From positions 1 to 64,000 of the forward strand of contig NZ_JABVAX010000001.1 of NCBI RefSeq assembly GCF_013404595.1: 64,000 nt of DNA. Direction: 5' to 3'. The stretch comes from Jannaschia marina (lineage in GTDB: Bacteria > Pseudomonadota > Alphaproteobacteria > Rhodobacterales > Rhodobacteraceae). Numbering within the stretch: the stretch's first letter is position 1; each line of letters opens with the position of its first letter. Positions 17,316 to 26,555 of this stretch are shown here, in pieces. The translations under genes were made by a program, and so were the position numbers. Below the pieces are notes generated by a model. That model had not been told where the DNA came from. It was given only the letters and a program-made list of their open reading frames with translations, and did no database searches.

Positions 17316-18683
17316 ATGATCGATTGGGTTCCCGCTATGCTCGAACGCGGCAAGCCGCGCTACCAGGCGATCGCGGATGCCATCGCCGCCGACATCCGCG
17401 GCGGCCGTTTGAGCGATGGTATGCGGCTGCCGCCGCAGCGGCGACTGGCCGCGACCCTGGGAATCGACTTCACGACCGTCTCCCGCGCCTATGCCGAAGC
17501 GCAGTCGCGCGGCCATATCGAAAGCCACGTCGGGCGAGGCACCTTCGTCAAGAAGCATGTCGTGACCGATCGCCCCGACCCGTTGCGGGCCGGTGAGGTC
17601 GATCTGGCCATGAATATGCCGCCCGAGCCGGAGGATCCGGACCTCTGTCGCCGGATGCAGGAGGGGCTCGGCTACGTCTCGGCGAACCTGATCGATTTGC
17701 TTCGCTACCAGTCCGCCGTCGGTTCCGAACGCGACCGCGTCGCCGCGTCGAGCTGGCTCAGCATGCGCGGCATGGTTCCGGCGCTCGAGCGGGTGGCGGT
17801 GACGCCGGGGGCCCATGCAACCATGACGGCGATCCTGTCGCTCATCGCTCGCCCGGGCGAACGGATCCTGTGCGAGGCGGTGACCTATCCGGGATTTCGC
17901 AACGTCGCCGGACGGCTGGGGCTCAAGCTCGTCGGGGTGGAGATGGATGCGGACGGCGTCGTGCCCGAGGCGCTGGACACGGCCATCCGCGCGCACGCCC
18001 CCAAGGCGCTCTATCTGAATCCGACACTGCATAACCCGACGACGCTGACGATCCCCGAAGGACGCCGGCTGGCGCTGGCCCAGGTGCTTCAGCGTCACGA
18101 CCTCACGCTGATCGAGGATGACGCCTACGGTTTCATCCCGGCCAAGTCGCCTGCCCCCATCGCGCTCTCGGCACCCGAGCTGACCTGGCACATCGGCGGG
18201 CTTGCCAAGTGCATCGGGGCCGGACTTCGCCTGGCGTTCACGATCGCGCCGACGCCGCGTTGCGCCTATCACCTCGCACAGTCGATCCGGGCTCTCGCGG
18301 TCATGCCGTCGCCGCTGTCGATGGCGCTCGTCACCCAATGGATCGAGGACGGTACGGCGGATGGCATACGTCGGTTTATCCGGGCCGAAAGCGCGGCGCG
18401 TCAGGCGATCGCGACGGAGGTGCTGGGCCACCTGCGTTACTGCTCGGCGGAGAACGCCTTCAACATCTGGCTTGACCTTCCGGAAGGTCTGGGCCGTGCC
18501 GATGTCGTCGCGCGCATGGCCCATCGTCGCATCGGATTGATGCCGTCGGATGCCTTTACCGTGCTGGGCGCGCCCGCAGAGCAGCTGCGCGTCGGCCTCG
18601 GCGGTCCTGTCACGCGGGAGGCCCTGCGCGACAACCTGCGCTTCCTGGCCAACGCGCTTTCGCCCAACAACTACATGGGGTGA
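17316..18683 (+). CDS. MocR-family (GntR/aminotransferase fusion) transcriptional regulator
   Basis: A 455-residue PLP-dependent regulator. The N-terminal GntR winged helix is seen in YQAIADAIAADIRGGRLSDG, LPPQRRLAATLGIDFTTVSR and GHIESHVGRGTFV. The rest is a class I aminotransferase fold with the PLP-binding lysine in HIGGLAKCIGAGLRLAF and the Asp/Tyr region IEDDAYGFIP. The ATG used has GGGAAAAGAG just ahead; an in-frame upstream start at 17241 is possible. It is divergent from the Nit1C operon and is probably its activator or repressor, sensing a PLP-reactive amine. Described Nit1C clusters often have a sigma-54-type activator instead. Confidence 0.9.
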   Translation: MIDWVPAMLERGKPRYQAIADAIAADIRGGRLSDGMRLPPQRRLAATLGIDFTTVSRAYAEAQSRGHIESHVGRGTFVKKHVVTDRPDPLRAGEVDLAMNMPPEPEDPDLCRRMQEGLGYVSANLIDLLRYQSAVGSERDRVAASSWLSMRGMVPALERVAVTPGAHATMTAILSLIARPGERILCEAVTYPGFRNVAGRLGLKLVGVEMDADGVVPEALDTAIRAHAPKALYLNPTLHNPTTLTIPEGRRLALAQVLQRHDLTLIEDDAYGFIPAKSPAPIALSAPELTWHIGGLAKCIGAGLRLAFTIAPTPRCAYHLAQSIRALAVMPSPLSMALVTQWIEDGTADGIRRFIRAESAARQAIATEVLGHLRYCSAENAFNIWLDLPEGLGRADVVARMAHRRIGLMPSDAFTVLGAPAEQLRVGLGGPVTREALRDNLRFLANALSPNNYMG

Positions 18684-18945
18684 GCCGAGCGCAGAAACCG
18701 CAAGCCGCGGCGACGCTGAAGTCGGTTCGAAAAAACGGGTTAGGCCGATCTACCCGCCTGATCCGCATCGTCAGCCCCCCTCGAAAGGACGCATTCGAAA
18801 CGATGCCGAATTTTTTCCGGCACAGCGGATCGCGTCCGCTTCGGCACCTGTCGGCCGGGCGGCACGGGCCTCTGTTGACCTGGTGGTCCTTCTTCCCGAA
18901 ACAGGATGGACCGAGGGCCGGCGCAGGTAAGGCAAGAGGATCGAG

Positions 18946-20370
18946 ATGACACAGGATGCCAAGGCGCTCGCCGCGCGGTTTGCCCCGGATTTCACCTGGG
19001 GAGTCGCGACCGCCGCCTATCAGATCGAGGGCGCGACGCGGACCGACGGGCGCGGACCTTCAGTCTGGGATGCCTTCGCGAACATGCCGGGCCGGGTCTA
19101 TCGCGGGCACAACGGCGATGTCGCCTGTGACCACTACAACCGCTGGGAGGCCGACCTCGACCTGATCGCGGAGCTTGGCGTCGGGGCCTATCGCTTCTCG
19201 ATCGCCTGGCCCCGCATCTTGCCGCAGGGACGCGGCGCGGTGAACGTGGCGGGGCTCGACTTCTACGATCGGTTGATCGACGGGCTTGTCGCGCGGGGGA
19301 TCGGGGTCTTCCCGACACTTTATCATTGGGACCTGCCTCTGGCGCTTGCCGGCTACGGTGGCTGGACGGACCGGGATACGGCCGACGCCTTCGCGGACTA
19401 CACCACCCATGTCGTTCGCCGCTTGGGCGATAGGATCGACGCGCTGGCCACCTTCAACGAACCCTGGTGCTCGACCTATCTCGGTCACTGGATCGGCAAG
19501 CACGCGCCCGGCGAGCGCAGCATCGACGCGGCGCTGGCGGCCGTGCATGTGACGAACCTTGCCCATGGGCTCGGCGTGCAGGCGGCGCGGGCTGAACGAT
19601 CGGACCTTCCGATGGGAACCGTTCTGAACGCGCAGTCGATCTATCCTGCAACCGACAGCGCAGATGACGCCGCCGCCGCCGAACGCGCGTTCCAGTTCAA
19701 CAATGGCGTGTTCTTCGATCCGATCTTCCGGGGCTCCTACCCTGATCAGGTTATGGCGGCGCTCGGCGACAGGTTGCAACTGCATGACGGGGATCTGGAG
19801 GTGATCCATCAGCCGCTCGATTGGTGGGGATTCAACTACTACTTCCCGGCGACCGTGAAGCACGCGCCCTCAACGGCCGAGGCCGGCGGGCTGACCGGTG
19901 TAGGCGCGATGGGTGCCTACGAGAGCGACCGCGACGCGGCGGCGGCGTTCCTGCAACTGACCTCTATCCCGAGTTCCGACAGCGATCTCCGTACCGACAT
20001 CGGCTGGGAGATCGTGCCCGAAGGCATCGGCCACCTGCTGCATCAGGTCTACGCCCGCTACGACCTGCCGCCCTGCTACGTCACCGAGAACGGGGCCTGC
20101 TACAACATGGGGCCGGGGGCGGACGGTACGGTCGAGGATCAGCCGCGCATCGACTATATCGCCGCCCATCTGGAGGTACTGGCCGATGCCGCCGACGCGG
20201 GTATCCCGCTCCGGGGCTATTTCGCCTGGTCGCTCATGGACAACTACGAATGGGCCGAGGGCTACCGGATGCGGTTCGGGATCGTGCATGTTGACTACGA
20301 CACGCAGACCCGCACCGTGAAACGGTCGGGCCAATGGTTCGCCCGGATCGCAGGGGGCTCGGGCGGCTAG
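18946..20370 (+). CDS. bglB: GH1 beta-glucosidase
   Basis: A 474-residue glycoside hydrolase family 1 enzyme that cleaves beta-glucosides (or related beta-glycosides) with retention. The acid/base Glu172 lies in TFNEPW and the nucleophile Glu381 in YVTENGA. The N-terminal signature FTWGVATAAYQIEGA and the substrate-binding WSLMDNYEWAEGY near the C-terminus are also present. No signal peptide is seen, so it is cytoplasmic and would act on sugars brought in by the convergent ABC system. It stands alone with a 262-bp upstream gap in which no operator was recognised. Confidence 0.95.
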   Translation: MTQDAKALAARFAPDFTWGVATAAYQIEGATRTDGRGPSVWDAFANMPGRVYRGHNGDVACDHYNRWEADLDLIAELGVGAYRFSIAWPRILPQGRGAVNVAGLDFYDRLIDGLVARGIGVFPTLYHWDLPLALAGYGGWTDRDTADAFADYTTHVVRRLGDRIDALATFNEPWCSTYLGHWIGKHAPGERSIDAALAAVHVTNLAHGLGVQAARAERSDLPMGTVLNAQSIYPATDSADDAAAAERAFQFNNGVFFDPIFRGSYPDQVMAALGDRLQLHDGDLEVIHQPLDWWGFNYYFPATVKHAPSTAEAGGLTGVGAMGAYESDRDAAAAFLQLTSIPSSDSDLRTDIGWEIVPEGIGHLLHQVYARYDLPPCYVTENGACYNMGPGADGTVEDQPRIDYIAAHLEVLADAADAGIPLRGYFAWSLMDNYEWAEGYRMRFGIVHVDYDTQTRTVKRSGQWFARIAGGSGG

Positions 20371-20493
20371 GGTCGTCGGACGCGGTACTCCGCCGTCTGC
20401 GCAAGGCCTGCGCCGGGGTGCCGCGTGACGCCGACGAAAGGGTCAGCTGCAGGGGTGTCCCCATCCGCCGCGTCCATGAACCGTCCGTCGTCG

Positions 20494-21561
20494 TCATATC
20501 CGTCGATCGGTCTTGCCATCGAAGAAGAAGAGGTCACCCGGGGCCGCATGGACCGGCAGCGCGTCGCCCACCGCCACAGGCCGGCGTGTCCGGTCGAGGA
20601 CGAGGAGGGAGCGGCCACCAACCGTGACGGTCATCAGCGTCTCCGACCCCATCGGCTCGACTACCCGGACCCGTGCGGTGCCGAGGACGATGCCTCCCGG
20701 CTCGTGCGACAGGTTCTCGGGCCGCACGCCCAGCCCGGCCTTCCGCGGGCTATCGACGGCGGGTGCCGCGCCGCCCAGGGCGATCTCGCCGCCATCGGGC
20801 AGCACGAAGCGGCCGCCGGGATGGAACGTGCCGTCGAGGATGTTCATCGCGGGCGAGCCGATGAACTCGGCCACGAAGCGTGACTGCGGGTCGTCGTAAA
20901 GCTCCATCGGCGCGCCGATTTGCTCGATGTTGCCCGCGTTCATTACCACGATGCGGTCGGCCATGGTCATCGCCTCAACCTGGTCGTGGGTGACGTAGAC
21001 GGTCGTGGTGCGAAGCCGCTGGTGCAGTTCCTTGATCTCCGCACGCATCTGTACGCGCAGCTTGGCGTCGAGGTTCGAGAGCGGCTCGTCGAAAAGAAAC
21101 AGCTTCGGGCTGCGCACGATTGCGCGGCCCATAGCGACGCGCTGCCGCTGCCCGCCCGAGAGCGCGGCGGGCTTGCGGTCGAGGAGCGGAGTGAGGTCGA
21201 GGATCTCGGCCGCGCGGGCGACCTTTTCGGCGATCTCGGTCTTCGGTGCCCCGGCCATCTCGAGCGAGAAGGCCATGTTCTTGCGCACGCTCTTGTGCGG
21301 GTAGAGCGCGTAGGACTGGAAGACCATGGCGATGTCGCGCTTGCGCGGCGGCAGGTCGTTGACCACCGTATCGCCCACCCGGACGGTCCCGTCGGTGATG
21401 TCCTCGAGCCCCGCGATCATCCGCAGGAGCGTCGACTTCCCGCAGCCCGAGGGGCCGACGAGGACGGTGAACTCCCCCTCCGCGATGTCGAGGCTGAGGC
21501 CGTGGACGACCTCCAGCGCGCCGTAGGATTTCCTGACGTTGTCGAGCGTGATGCTGGCCAT
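20494..21561 (-). CDS. ugpC: sugar ABC transporter ATP-binding protein (UgpC/MsmK type)
   Basis: A 355-residue ATPase of carbohydrate CUT1 importers. It has Walker [10 protein letters not shown], the signature [17 protein letters not shown], Walker [17 protein letters not shown] and the C-terminal TOBE domain ([12 protein letters not shown]). It is the last gene of the ABC operon, starting immediately after the stop of the GH-A-like gene. Such ATPases often serve more than one importer, so the name ugpC denotes the type, not the substrate. Confidence 0.93.
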   Translation of the reverse strand: MASITLDNVRKSYGALEVVHGLSLDIAEGEFTVLVGPSGCGKSTLLRMIAGLEDITDGTVRVGDTVVNDLPPRKRDIAMVFQSYALYPHKSVRKNMAFSLEMAGAPKTEIAEKVARAAEILDLTPLLDRKPAALSGGQRQRVAMGRAIVRSPKLFLFDEPLSNLDAKLRVQMRAEIKELHQRLRTTTVYVTHDQVEAMTMADRIVVMNAGNIEQIGAPMELYDDPQSRFVAEFIGSPAMNILDGTFHPGGRFVLPDGGEIALGGAAPAVDSPRKAGLGVRPENLSHEPGGIVLGTARVRVVEPMGSETLMTVTVGGRSLLVLDRTRRPVAVGDALPVHAAPGDLFFFDGKTDRRI

Positions 21562-22650
21562 TTAGCTGTCCGTCCTCTCGTTTCGCCCCGTGACCTCGGC
21601 CACGGCATCGAAGAAGGCGCGTTTGTTGGGCGTGTTGATGGACCAGTTGACCGGAACCGACTGATAGCCGTCGCTATAGTTGTTCTCGCCCTGGTCGTAG
21701 TAGCCCCACGGCGCATAGACTTCGGCCGCGGCGAAGAGGTTGGTCACGCAGACTGAGTCTTCGTTGATCACCAGGGGCATTGGTGCGGCGCGGAAGGCAG
21801 CGCGGTCACGGGTCCGGTGGACGACCTCGCGCGTGTTGGCCATGTTCATCTCGTTGGTGTGCACGAGGGCGAAATCCGACACTTCGAGCACCGTATCGGT
21901 CGGAATGCCTCTTTCGAGTGCGCCGAGGTCTGACATGTCGCGGTGCCCGTCATCCCAGAAGCCCATGTGATAGGCCCCGCCGGCAAAGGAGGTCGCGGTC
22001 GGGATGGCGCGGTCGGCCGTCATCCTGGATTTGGCCAGCGCGATCAGCTCTTGCACCCTGTCGGGCCCGAGGATCGCGTGGCGGTAGTGGGGGATGTCGC
22101 ATTCGTTGTTGATCTCGATCAGCAGGTTCTCGAACCCGCTGTCGAGGAGCCAGTCGGTCGCGGCGATGACTCCGGCCTTCACCGCCGCCTCGTCGGTCAG
22201 ATACTTGTCCTGCCCGAAGTAGTAGTAGCCGACGATGACCACGACGCCTGCCGCGTCGGCGGCCGCCAGCAGGCGGTGCAGGCGATCGGTGTAGGCGGGT
22301 TTGAGCGATCCGTCAGGCGCGAAGGCGGTGTTGAGCCAGGGCTGGACGGTTTCAGTTCGGGTGATCGGCATCCCGCCCTGCAGGTTGATCGTCACCGCAT
22401 CGCAGCCATAGGCCTTCCATTCGGGCAGGGCGGCGCAGAACTCGGCGAGGTTGCGCTCCGGATCCCAGGTGCCGGTATCGGGATAGGCCCATTGCTGCGC
22501 GGTCTCGGGGTTCTCGTCGTCGAAAAGCGCCTGGACGGCCCGATTGTTGAAGAGCAGGCCCTCGACCCTGTGGCCCTTCCAGGATTGCCCCGCGTGGGTG
22601 GGCGTTCCGTCGATCAGGAAGGCTTCGCCCTCGATGGAGACCTTTGTCAT
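21562..22650 (-). CDS. clan GH-A-like hydrolase inside the ABC operon
   Basis: A 362-residue soluble protein with TIM-barrel features of clan GH-A glycosidases: Glu183 in IEINNECD at the expected acid/base position (Asn-Glu after strand 4) and Glu297 in LVINEDSV at the nucleophile position (strand 7). An Asp/His-rich stretch TNEMNMANTREVVHRT lies between. It lacks a signal peptide. I do not recognise the exact family; it resembles cellulase-like proteins annotated as hypothetical in sugar operons. Position between permease and ATPase genes implies action on the imported oligosaccharide. Confidence 0.72.
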   Translation of the reverse strand: MTKVSIEGEAFLIDGTPTHAGQSWKGHRVEGLLFNNRAVQALFDDENPETAQQWAYPDTGTWDPERNLAEFCAALPEWKAYGCDAVTINLQGGMPITRTETVQPWLNTAFAPDGSLKPAYTDRLHRLLAAADAAGVVVIVGYYYFGQDKYLTDEAAVKAGVIAATDWLLDSGFENLLIEINNECDIPHYRHAILGPDRVQELIALAKSRMTADRAIPTATSFAGGAYHMGFWDDGHRDMSDLGALERGIPTDTVLEVSDFALVHTNEMNMANTREVVHRTRDRAAFRAAPMPLVINEDSVCVTNLFAAAEVYAPWGYYDQGENNYSDGYQSVPVNWSINTPNKRAFFDAVAEVTGRNERTDS

Positions 22651-22658
22651 CTGCGACC

Positions 22659-23534
22659 TCAGGATTTCACGGCCCCGGCGGTCAGACCGCCCACGAGCCA
22701 GCGTTGCACGAAGAAGAAGAGGACGAGCGCCGGCAGCGTCGACGCCACGCAGGCGGCCATGAAGGCGTTCCAGTACTGGCCCGCGCCCCCTTCGGAGGCG
22801 AATTCGCCGAGGCCCACCTGGATCGTCTTCATCTCGCCCGACGACAGCAGGAGCGACGCCCAGAGAAAGTCGTTCCAGGCGTTGAGGAAGGTGAAGACGG
22901 CGACGGCGGCGATCCCCGGCAGGGAAATCGGCAGGATCACACGCAGGAAGGCCCCGAAATGGGTGCAGCCGTCCATCATCGCCGCCTCCTCCAGCTCGGG
23001 CGGGCAGGCGGACTGGAAATAGCCGCGCAGCAGCAGCACGCAGAAGGGCAGCGAGAAGCCGACATAGGCGAAGATGAGGCCGTTGTAGGTGTTCAGCATC
23101 CCCGCTTCCTGCACCAGGAAGTAGACGGGGAAGACGCGGGTGATCGGGGGGATGAGCTGCGTCAGCAGGATCAGCAGCAGGATCAGCGTCGCCCCCGGAA
23201 AGCGGAACCGCGCCAGCACGTAGGCCGCCATCGCCCCGATGATCGAGGCGATCACCGTGGCCACGGCCGAGACGTAGAGCGAGTTCAGGATGTAGCGCCA
23301 CATCGGGATGATCCTGTTGGCGATCCCGTAGGCATCGAGGCTCGGCTCCGTCGGGATCCAGACGGGCGGCAGGGCCCGGATCTCGGAGGTCGACTGGAAC
23401 GAGCTTTTGAGCATCCAGAAGACCGGCAGCACGATGTAGACGAGCAGCATCGCCAGCACGATGTAGATCAGCGCGCGCGTCAGCAGGTCGCCGGCGCGGC
23501 CCCCTGCGGTGGCGGGATAGGTCGCGTCGCTCAT
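22659..23534 (-). CDS. carbohydrate ABC transporter permease (MalG type)
   Basis: A 291-residue inner-membrane permease with six hydrophobic segments. The cytoplasmic EAA loop is visible as ELEEAAMMDGCTHFGAFLRV followed by ILP, and LNAWNDFLWASLLL is the conserved C-terminal segment of MalG-type CUT1 permeases. Its start overlaps the stop of the MalF-type gene by 4 bp. Together they form the channel for the binding protein encoded two genes upstream. Confidence 0.93.
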   Translation of the reverse strand: MSDATYPATAGGRAGDLLTRALIYIVLAMLLVYIVLPVFWMLKSSFQSTSEIRALPPVWIPTEPSLDAYGIANRIIPMWRYILNSLYVSAVATVIASIIGAMAAYVLARFRFPGATLILLLILLTQLIPPITRVFPVYFLVQEAGMLNTYNGLIFAYVGFSLPFCVLLLRGYFQSACPPELEEAAMMDGCTHFGAFLRVILPISLPGIAAVAVFTFLNAWNDFLWASLLLSSGEMKTIQVGLGEFASEGGAGQYWNAFMAACVASTLPALVLFFFVQRWLVGGLTAGAVKS

Positions 23535-24424
23535 TTGCGGACATCCTTCGCCTGGAGCCAGATGTAGAGAACGGCCACCACCGAGGTCATCATCAGCACG
23601 ATGCCCCCCGCCGCCGCCGCGCGGTCGAAGCGCAGGAACTGGAAGCCCTCCTGATAGGTCCAGACGGCCAGCACGTTGGTCAGGTTGCGGGGGCCGCCGC
23701 CGGTCATCACGTAGTTCATCTCGAAATGGCCGAAGCCGTTCATGAAGAAGAGCGCGAGCAGCACCAGAAGCACCGGGCGCAGGAGCGGCAGCGTGACGTG
23801 GAAGAACTTGGAGAAGGTGCCCGCGCCGTCCATGTCGGCCGCCTCGTAGAGGCTCTTGGGGATCGACTGGAGCCCGGCGAGGATGAAGACGATGGCGATG
23901 GGCAGCCCGTTCCAGACACGCACCGCGATGATCGACATCATCGGGATGGAGAACGGACCCCAGGTGTCGCTGTCGGTGAGGAAGCGGATCTTGCGCTCGA
24001 TCACGCCGGCCTCCAGCAGGAAATGGTTGATCGGGCTGACGTTGGCGTTCAGCAGCCAGATCCAGATCGCCGAGGCGACGACCGGCGGCACGAACCAGGG
24101 CGTGAAGATCAGTGTCCGCAACACCGCCCGCCCGCGGAACTCGGCGTTGATCACCTGCGCGAGGAAGAGCGCGATGACGACCACGAAGAAGATGGCGACG
24201 AAGGTGAAGACGACGGTCTGGTTGATCGTCTGCACGAAGCGGTCATCGGCCATGACCTGGCGGTAGTTGTCAAGACCGACCCAGCCGTTCTTGTCCTGGT
24301 TCAGAAGATCGTAGGAGCGGAACGACATCACCATCGAACGGATCATCGGATAGATACCGAGGATCAGGGTGATGACGAGCGCGGGAGCGACCATCAGATA
24401 GCAAAAGACGTTCTTCTCGGACAT
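23531..24424 (-). CDS. carbohydrate ABC transporter permease (MalF/UgpA type)
   Basis: A 297-residue permease with six membrane segments. The EAA loop reads LYEAADMDGAGTFSKFFHVT followed by LPLL, typical of the MalF/UgpA half of CUT1 sugar importers. LIFTPWFVPPVVASAIWIWL is the conserved third-helix region. It lies downstream of the binding-protein gene, with a strong hairpin in the 61-bp gap between them. Confidence 0.93.
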   Translation of the reverse strand: MSEKNVFCYLMVAPALVITLILGIYPMIRSMVMSFRSYDLLNQDKNGWVGLDNYRQVMADDRFVQTINQTVVFTFVAIFFVVVIALFLAQVINAEFRGRAVLRTLIFTPWFVPPVVASAIWIWLLNANVSPINHFLLEAGVIERKIRFLTDSDTWGPFSIPMMSIIAVRVWNGLPIAIVFILAGLQSIPKSLYEAADMDGAGTFSKFFHVTLPLLRPVLLVLLALFFMNGFGHFEMNYVMTGGGPRNLTNVLAVWTYQEGFQFLRFDRAAAAGGIVLMMTSVVAVLYIWLQAKDVRK

Positions 24425-24451
24425 GGTCTCGCAGTCTTCCTGAAAGGTGGT

Positions 24452-24473
24452 CCGGGCCGCCGGCGCGGCCCGG
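24452..24473. other. intercistronic hairpin after the binding-protein gene
   Basis: CCGGGCCGC-CGGC-GCGGCCCGG is a perfect 9-bp stem with a 4-base loop, 12 bases past the stop codon of the solute-binding protein on the minus strand. Hairpins at this point in sugar ABC operons commonly protect the binding-protein mRNA end and lower permease expression. There is no U tract. Confidence 0.6.
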
Positions 24474-24485
24474 GCCCGGGGAGGT

Positions 24486-25760
24486 TCAGCGGTCGAGTTC
24501 GCCCTGCATCAGCTCCTGCGCCGTGGCGATCTCGGCATCCATGTCCTCCTGCAGGACAACGGTGTTGTAGATGAGGTCGAAGATAATGCCGCCCGGCTCG
24601 GAGGTGGCGATGGCCGACCACGACGGGGCTGCGTGCTGCGAGGTGTGCGCGTCCTCGAGGGCGACGGCAACGACCTGCTTCCACGGCCGGTCGGACCAGA
24701 ATTCGGACTGCATGACGGCGGGTTTCGTCGCGACGTTGCCCGAGCCCTGGCTCAGTGCGAGGATGCTCTCGTTCTGTGACAGGTACTCAAGGAGGGAGAC
24801 GCATTCCTCGACCTGCTCCGTCCCGCGCAGGACGCCGAAGTAGCCCGCGCCCGAGAAGCTGTCGGCGTCTTCCGGGCCGGCCGCAGAGGGGGCCATGGCC
24901 CAGGTGCCCTCGGCGTCGGGATACTCCGCGTCGAGGCGCTTGCCCCAGGATTGCTCGGCCGAGCCGATCAGCGCGATCTGCCCGTCGACGAAGAGGGGCA
25001 GCATCTCGTAGCCCTTCTCGAAGCTGTCGATGTCGACGACCCTATGGACGTGCACCATGTCGTGCATGAAGGTGAGCGCGTCGCGCATCGCCTGATTGTC
25101 GATGGTCGCGGTCGTGCCGTCCTCGGACATGAACTCTCCGCCGGCCTGCCAGTAGAGCGGCATCAGCCACGACACGACATTCGAAGTGCCGAAGGCATAG
25201 CCCCAGCGGTCGACGTTGCCGTTCTCGTCGGCGACATGCATCGCCTTCGCGGCCGCGACGGTCTCGTCCCATGTGGTGGGCGGTCCGGAGAGCCCGGCCT
25301 CCTCGGCGGCGTCGGTACGATATAGGATCGCGCGGATGTCGCCCCGCCAGGGGATACCGTAGATCTCATCGAGGTAGGTCACATCCGTCAGCGCGCCCTC
25401 GTAGAAGCTGTCGAGGTCTAGGCGGTCGGCATATTCGGTGATCGGCAGGGGGCCGTAGTTCTCGCCGCCGATGGCCGAAAAGGAATGGAGCCAGTACATG
25501 TCGGCGCAATCGGGGGCGGCCCCGCCCTGCGCGATCGTAAGGTAGGTCTGGAAGGCGTTGCCCCAGGGGACGGTTTCGTGCGTCACCTCGATCCCGGTTT
25601 CGGCGGTGAATCCTTCAAGCAGGCCGTCGATCGTATCCTTCCAGGCGATTTGGTCGCCGTAGGGCATCGTCCAGAACTCGATTTCGGCCTGCGCGGCGCT
25701 TCCGAGGGTGAGCGCGGCAGTGAGCGACGTGGTGCAGAGGATCCTTGAAATGGGTGTCAT
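24486..25760 (-). CDS. extracellular sugar-binding protein of ABC transporter (family 1)
   Basis: A 424-residue periplasmic solute-binding protein with a clear signal peptide MTPISRILCTTSLTAALTLG followed by SAAQA. The mature start AEIEFWTMPYGDQIAWKDTI and the segment GFTAETGIEVTHETVPWGN are typical of the CUT1 (MalE-like) group. The ATG at 25760 has GGGAGAAG just ahead. It captures the oligosaccharide for the two downstream permeases. The nearby GH1 and GH-A-like enzymes hint at a beta-glucoside, which is inference. Confidence 0.93.
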   Translation of the reverse strand: MTPISRILCTTSLTAALTLGSAAQAEIEFWTMPYGDQIAWKDTIDGLLEGFTAETGIEVTHETVPWGNAFQTYLTIAQGGAAPDCADMYWLHSFSAIGGENYGPLPITEYADRLDLDSFYEGALTDVTYLDEIYGIPWRGDIRAILYRTDAAEEAGLSGPPTTWDETVAAAKAMHVADENGNVDRWGYAFGTSNVVSWLMPLYWQAGGEFMSEDGTTATIDNQAMRDALTFMHDMVHVHRVVDIDSFEKGYEMLPLFVDGQIALIGSAEQSWGKRLDAEYPDAEGTWAMAPSAAGPEDADSFSGAGYFGVLRGTEQVEECVSLLEYLSQNESILALSQGSGNVATKPAVMQSEFWSDRPWKQVVAVALEDAHTSQHAAPSWSAIATSEPGGIIFDLIYNTVVLQEDMDAEIATAQELMQGELDR

Positions 25761-25816
25761 GGTCTTCTCCCGTATTGCAGCCGCCGCCTTCGCTCCTCCG
25801 ACCGGCACCGGCCTTT

Positions 25817-26479
25817 CTATCCCTGGTCGTCGGGTGTCTCGCTTCGCTGTCGCAGAAGCACGATGGTCTTGCGGATGTGCTCGACCATGGCGCGTTCTGC
25901 GGCGTCGGGGTCTCGGGCCTCCAAGGCGTCGAGGATGCCGATGTGCTCGGCATAGGTCTCGGCAGGGGCCCGAAGGATGCCGTGCGACAGCGACATCCGC
26001 ATCACCAGATGGACCGGCTCCAGAAGGTGGCTGAAACCGTGCTCCTCGGCCAGTTTGGTCAGATGGGTGTGGAACTCGATATCGGCCTCGCGGTAGGCCG
26101 TGTCCTCCCAGTCGTCGAGGGTGTCGGCGACCGAAGCCATGAGCGAGCGCAGGTAGATCGTCTGCTTGCGCTCGATCACCGGGGCGAGCAGGCGGCAGAT
26201 CAGGCCCTCGAGCACCGCGCGCAGCTCGAAAAGGTCGGCGATGCGTTCTGGCCCGAACTCGGCGACATAGGCCTCCGAGCGCGAGGACATCCGCACCAGC
26301 CCCTCACGGTTCAATTGCGCGATAGCACTGCGCAGGGGCGTGCGGCTGACGCCGAGTTCGGCGGCGAGGTCTTCCTGCACGAGCTTCTGACCCGACACGT
26401 AGACGCCTTTCAGGATCTTGTCCCGGATCTCGAGATAGACGCGGTCTTCCAGCGTCTCGGTCTGTGCGCCTAGGGGCAT
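25817..26479 (-). CDS. GntR/FadR-family transcriptional regulator
   Basis: About 220 residues. The winged helix is LEDRVYLEIRDKILKGVYVS, then EDLAAELGVSRTPLRSAIAQL and NREGLVRMSSRSEAYVAEFG. The C-terminal FCD-type all-helical domain carries DLFELRAVLEGLICRLLAP and His residues (EFHTHLTKLAEEHGF, MSLSHGI) that usually bind a metal and ligand. An AGGAGG lies nine bases before the ATG used; the ATG two codons upstream (26485) is an alternative. It is embedded in the sugar operon and probably controls it through the palindrome at 28366-28377. Confidence 0.88.
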   Translation of the reverse strand: MPLGAQTETLEDRVYLEIRDKILKGVYVSGQKLVQEDLAAELGVSRTPLRSAIAQLNREGLVRMSSRSEAYVAEFGPERIADLFELRAVLEGLICRLLAPVIERKQTIYLRSLMASVADTLDDWEDTAYREADIEFHTHLTKLAEEHGFSHLLEPVHLVMRMSLSHGILRAPAETYAEHIGILDALEARDPDAAERAMVEHIRKTIVLLRQRSETPDDQG

Positions 26480-26555
26480 GATCATCTCCCTCCTGTTTGT
26501 CGGAGATGTCTGTCGCATCGGGGGCCGATGCGGCAAGCGGTGCGGGCGGGCGCGC

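Noticed and set aside
21562..23544. 660-codon minus-strand frame across the MalG-type permease
   Set aside because: Only its last 362 codons are real (GH-A-like protein); the upstream part is an Arg-rich shadow of the permease gene.
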